From Arenibacterium halophilum (GTDB taxonomy: Bacteria > Pseudomonadota > Alphaproteobacteria > Rhodobacterales > Rhodobacteraceae): a stretch of 64,000 nucleotides of DNA. Below the pieces are notes generated by a model, which saw nothing but the letters and a program-made list of their open reading frames with translations, ran no database searches and was not told the DNA's origin. Below, in pieces: positions 61,510 through 64,000 of this stretch. The DNA is taken from NCBI RefSeq assembly GCF_005938225.1, contig NZ_VCPC01000003.1:248001-312000 (forward strand), given 5' to 3'. Made by a program: the position numbers and the translations under genes. Numbering within the stretch: position 1 is the stretch's first letter; the number at the start of each line of letters is the position of its first letter.

Positions 61510-62246
61510 GCACGCTTCTGGAAGTGTCGGGCGTGTCGGTCACCTTTGACGGCTTCCGCGCGATCAACAACCTGTCGTTCCAGATCGGCCCGGCCGAGAT
61601 GCGCGCGATCATCGGCCCGAACGGCGCGGGCAAGACCACCTTCATGGATATCGTCACCGGCAAGACACGCCCCGACGAGGGCCGCGTGCTGTGGGGCGAA
61701 AAATCGCAATCGCTGACTCGCATGTCCGAGGCGAAGATCGCGCAGGCCGGGATCGGGCGCAAGTTTCAGCGCCCCACCGTGTTCGAGGATCAGAGCGTGT
61801 TCGACAACCTGGCGATGGCCCTGCGCAAGCCGCGCGGCCCGCTTGCCGTTCTCTGGTACCGTCCCGCGCGCGCGGATGCCGAACGGGTGCATGAACTGGC
61901 CGCCGAGATCGGACTGTCGGATCAGCTTTCGCGCAAGTCGGGCGAGCTGAGCCATGGGCAGAAGCAATGGCTGGAAATCGGAATGCTGCTGGCGCAGGAG
62001 CCACGGTTGTTGCTGGTGGATGAACCGGCAGCGGGCATGACGCATGAAGAGCGCGAGCATACCACCGCGCTGCTGGTCGAGGCGGCGAAAACCCGCGCCG
62101 TGGTGGTGGTGGAGCATGACATGGAATTCGTGCGCCGTCTGAACTGCAAGGTGACCGTGCTGCACGAGGGCGCGGTTCTGGCCGAGGGCAGTCTGGATCA
62201 CGTCACCGCCAACCAGCAGGTGATCGATGTCTACCTTGGGCGCTGA
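61506..62246 (+). CDS. urtD: Urea ABC transporter ATP-binding protein UrtD
   Basis: 246 residues from ATG 61506. Walker A GPNGAGKTT, family-typical GIGRKFQRPTVFEDQSVFDN, signature LSHGQKQWLEIGMLLAQEP, Walker B LLLVDEPAAGM with THEE, switch His in VEHDMEFV. The KFQRPTVFE and GQKQWLEIGM motifs mark UrtD over LivG. Confidence 0.96.
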   Translation: MSTLLEVSGVSVTFDGFRAINNLSFQIGPAEMRAIIGPNGAGKTTFMDIVTGKTRPDEGRVLWGEKSQSLTRMSEAKIAQAGIGRKFQRPTVFEDQSVFDNLAMALRKPRGPLAVLWYRPARADAERVHELAAEIGLSDQLSRKSGELSHGQKQWLEIGMLLAQEPRLLLVDEPAAGMTHEEREHTTALLVEAAKTRAVVVVEHDMEFVRRLNCKVTVLHEGAVLAEGSLDHVTANQQVIDVYLGR

Positions 62247-62259
62247 AGGGGAACGGGCG

Positions 62260-62955
62260 ATGCTGACAGTCGAGAACCTGACGCTGCACTATGGCGGCTC
62301 GCAAATCCTGCACGACGTGTCGATGCAGGCCGAGGCGGGGCAGGTGACCTGCATCATGGGCACCAACGGCGTGGGCAAGACATCGCTGTTGAAGGCGCTG
62401 TCGGGCACCCATGCGCGCAGCGGCGGCGACATCACGCTGGATGGAGAGCCGATTGGCCGGCTTCCCGCGCATGTGCTGGCGCGCAAGGGCATCGGCTATG
62501 TGCCGCAGGGGCGGATGATCTTTCCGCTGCTGACCGTGCGCGAGAACATGGAAACCGCCTTTGCCTGCCTGCCGCGATCCGAACATGGCATCCCGGACGA
62601 GATTTACGAGCTGTTCCCGATTTTGAAGCAGTTCCTGCACCGGCGCGGGGGCGATCTGTCGGGCGGGCAGCAGCAGCAGCTGGCGATTGCGCGGGCGCTG
62701 CTGACGCGGCCCAAGCTGTTGTTGCTGGACGAGCCGACCGAGGGCATCCAGCCCAACATCATCCAGCAGATCGGAGAGGTCATCCGCCTGCTGCGCAGCC
62801 GGGGCGACATGGCCATCGTGCTGGTCGAGCAGTATTTCGATTTTGCCTATGATCTGGCCGACCGCTTCGTGGTGCTGCGGCGCGGGGCGGTGACGGCCTC
62901 GGGCACGCATGACACGCTGACGCGGGACGATCTGTTGCAGGCCACCTCGGTCTAA
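62260..62955 (+). CDS. urtE: Urea ABC transporter ATP-binding protein UrtE
   Basis: 231 residues from ATG 62260. Walker A GTNGVGKTSLLKAL, GYVPQGRMIFPLLTVRENM, signature LSGGQQQQLAIARAL, Walker B LLLLDEPTEGIQPN, and VLVEQYFDFAYDLAD near the end, all typical of UrtE. Ends the urtABCDE operon. Confidence 0.96.
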   Translation: MLTVENLTLHYGGSQILHDVSMQAEAGQVTCIMGTNGVGKTSLLKALSGTHARSGGDITLDGEPIGRLPAHVLARKGIGYVPQGRMIFPLLTVRENMETAFACLPRSEHGIPDEIYELFPILKQFLHRRGGDLSGGQQQQLAIARALLTRPKLLLLDEPTEGIQPNIIQQIGEVIRLLRSRGDMAIVLVEQYFDFAYDLADRFVVLRRGAVTASGTHDTLTRDDLLQATSV

Positions 62956-62973
62956 GGTCGCCTGCGAGGCGCC
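62956..62973. terminator. Weak hairpin between convergent urtE and uronate dehydrogenase genes
   Basis: CGCCT-GCG-AGGCG stem, extended by GG/CC with a one-base bulge, filling the 18-nt gap between the two stops. No T-run; if it stops transcription it does so weakly. Confidence 0.3.
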
Positions 62974-63804
62974 TCAGCTGACGCTCATCTTCTTGATGTA
63001 GGCCACGCCGCTTTCGCCCAGCGGCACAGTGGCGAAGGGGCCGCCGTGGCACATCTGGGCCTTGTCCTGCGGATCGGCCTGCGGTGTCTGGGCCAGGATC
63101 GCCTCGGCGAAATCCTCGGCGTTGTCCTTGGGGCGGTAGCCCAGAAAGGACGCGGCCGAATTGTCGACCGGGCTGCGATCGTTGTTCGACACCCCATAGA
63201 CCACGGTGAATCCGGTGATCGGCGTGTCGATGGACCGCTGCACCAGCTGGATCAGGTCATCGTAGCTAAGCCACGACCCCAGCGCGCGGGCATTCCCCAC
63301 CGGGCCCGAGGCGGAATAGATGCGCAGGCACACCGCCTCGATCCCGTATTTGTCCCAGTACATGCTCGCCATATCCTCGGCAAAGCACTTGGACAGGCCA
63401 TAGAAGGTGTCGGGCCGGTGCGGCATCTTGGTGTCGATGCGGGTTGTTTTCGGATACATCCCCATCGCGTGGATCGAGCTGGCATAGACGATCCGGCGCA
63501 CGCCGTGTTTCTGCGCGGCGTTCCAGACGTTGTAGGCGCCAAGGAAGTTGGAATGCAGGATCTGCTCGAACGGGGCCTCGTCGCCAATGGCGCCGAAGTG
63601 CACGACCATCTCGGCGCCCTCCAGCAGGTCCATCACCGCCGCGGCATCGCCCAGGTCGGCCTTGACGTAGGTTTCATTGCCCGCCAGCCCCTCGACCGCG
63701 TCGGCCAGGTCGGTCGAGACCAGCTGATCCGCCATCGCGGCCAGCGGTGCCCGCAGTTGGTGGCCCAGCGCGCCGGCGGCGCCGGTCAGTACGATCTTTT
63801 TCAT
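62974..63804 (-). CDS. udh: NAD-dependent uronate dehydrogenase-like extended SDR
   Basis: 276 residues. Cofactor motif TGAAGALG near residue 7, VVHFGAI, ASSIHAMGMYPKT, catalytic YGLSKCFAE near residue 135, YGVSNNDRSPVDNS and GYRPKDNAEDF near the end. The last three resemble bacterial uronate dehydrogenases, which oxidise glucuronate or galacturonate to aldaric acid lactones. The match is by memory of the family and not by alignment. Confidence 0.75.
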   Translation of the reverse strand: MKKIVLTGAAGALGHQLRAPLAAMADQLVSTDLADAVEGLAGNETYVKADLGDAAAVMDLLEGAEMVVHFGAIGDEAPFEQILHSNFLGAYNVWNAAQKHGVRRIVYASSIHAMGMYPKTTRIDTKMPHRPDTFYGLSKCFAEDMASMYWDKYGIEAVCLRIYSASGPVGNARALGSWLSYDDLIQLVQRSIDTPITGFTVVYGVSNNDRSPVDNSAASFLGYRPKDNAEDFAEAILAQTPQADPQDKAQMCHGGPFATVPLGESGVAYIKKMSVS

Positions 63805-63824
63805 GGTCTGTCCTTTCGATTGCG

Positions 63825-64000
63825 TCAGATCACCGCCGTCTCGACAAGCGGCCGGTTTGCCGGCACCCTGTCATAGGCGAAGGGGCTCAGGTCAAGGGTG
63901 CGATAGGCGCCGTGGGTCAGCAGCTCGGCCATGCCGCGCCCGATGGCGGGGCTTTGCTGCAACCCGTGGCCCGAGAACCCGTTGACGAAGAAGAAGTTGC
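63825..64000 (-). CDS. FAD-dependent oxidoreductase (DAO type), C-terminal fragment
   Basis: Only the last 57 codons are in the window (5' end outside). It reads FVNGFSGHGLQQSPAIGRGM and ends FAYDRVPANRPLVETAVI. GFSGHGLQQSP is the flavin-contacting C-terminal motif of D-amino-acid-oxidase-type enzymes. Stop TGA at 63825-63827, 20 nt from the dehydrogenase start, so both probably form one operon. Confidence 0.82.
   Translation of the reverse strand, partial: NFFFVNGFSGHGLQQSPAIGRGMAELLTHGAYRTLDLSPFAYDRVPANRPLVETAVI

Noticed and set aside
60243-62246. A 667-codon plus-strand frame ending at the urtD stop
   Set aside because: The first 420 codons are an out-of-frame reading of urtC; the true urtD start is ATG 61506.

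Overview
The window looks like chromosomal DNA of a high-GC alphaproteobacterium, most likely in the Rhodobacteraceae/Roseobacter group. This is inferred from the mix of genes: TAXI-type TRAP and tripartite tricarboxylate transporters, a urease operon facing a urea ABC transporter, a DUF1127 protein, an RTX-type calcium-binding protein, and tightly overlapping ATGA-coupled operons. I saw no rRNA, tRNA, CRISPR array or intact insertion sequence.

Layout. (1) 1-4.5 kb: a four-gene translationally coupled operon (flavin monooxygenase, BASS-type transporter, extended SDR, classical SDR), divergent from a TetR regulator, with a perfect 16-bp palindrome between them. (2) 4.6-9.2 kb: a four-gene phosphorelay module (REC plus helical tail, membrane histidine kinase, stand-alone REC, REC-kinase fusion). 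A related soluble module lies at 46.2-50.5 kb. (3) 9.4-11.9 kb: an exported double-PRC-barrel protein with 11-residue repeats, and a DUF2254 membrane protein. (4) 12-27.4 kb: a catabolic island with two uptake systems (TAXI-TRAP and TctBAC), two MmgE/PrpD proteins, two HIBADH-type dehydrogenases, a PEP mutase/isocitrate lyase-type lyase, a CMD protein, two SDRs, a metallo-beta-lactamase-fold hydrolase and an FCD-GntR regulator. Five copies of a DATTGTATKAY motif lie in four of its intergenic regions, which suggests one regulon. The substrate is probably a branched or hydroxymethylated polycarboxylate, but it is unknown.

(5) 27.5-36.5 kb: the most unusual region. It is an eight-gene minus-strand cluster of Ser/Thr kinase, FHA protein, PP2C phosphatase, three different P-loop GTPases (two dynamin-like), a small roadblock/LC7-like protein and an unrecognised protein. 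The kinase/phosphatase/FHA trio resembles the type VI secretion threonine-phosphorylation pathway, but no Tss genes are present; the apparent clients are dynamin-like GTPases. (6) 36.7-39 kb: a PCuAC-like protein lacking the usual copper ligands, divergent from a polytopic membrane protein. (7) 39-45.3 kb: a branched-chain-amino-acid-type ABC transporter whose binding-protein gene is separated from its permease and ATPase genes by an opposed RTX gene. (8) 45.3-46.2 kb has no supportable gene.

(9) 50.5-63 kb: a complete urease operon (ureD-A-x-B-y-C-DUF1127-E-F-G, minus strand) divergent from urtA-B-(micro-ORF)-C-D-E (plus strand). The shared intergenic region carries two strong inverted repeats. 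Together these import urea and hydrolyse it to ammonia. (10) 63-64 kb: a uronate-dehydrogenase-like gene and the end of an FAD-dependent oxidoreductase.

Start sites were chosen from Shine-Dalgarno spacing, overlaps and family lengths, so several differ from the longest reading frame.
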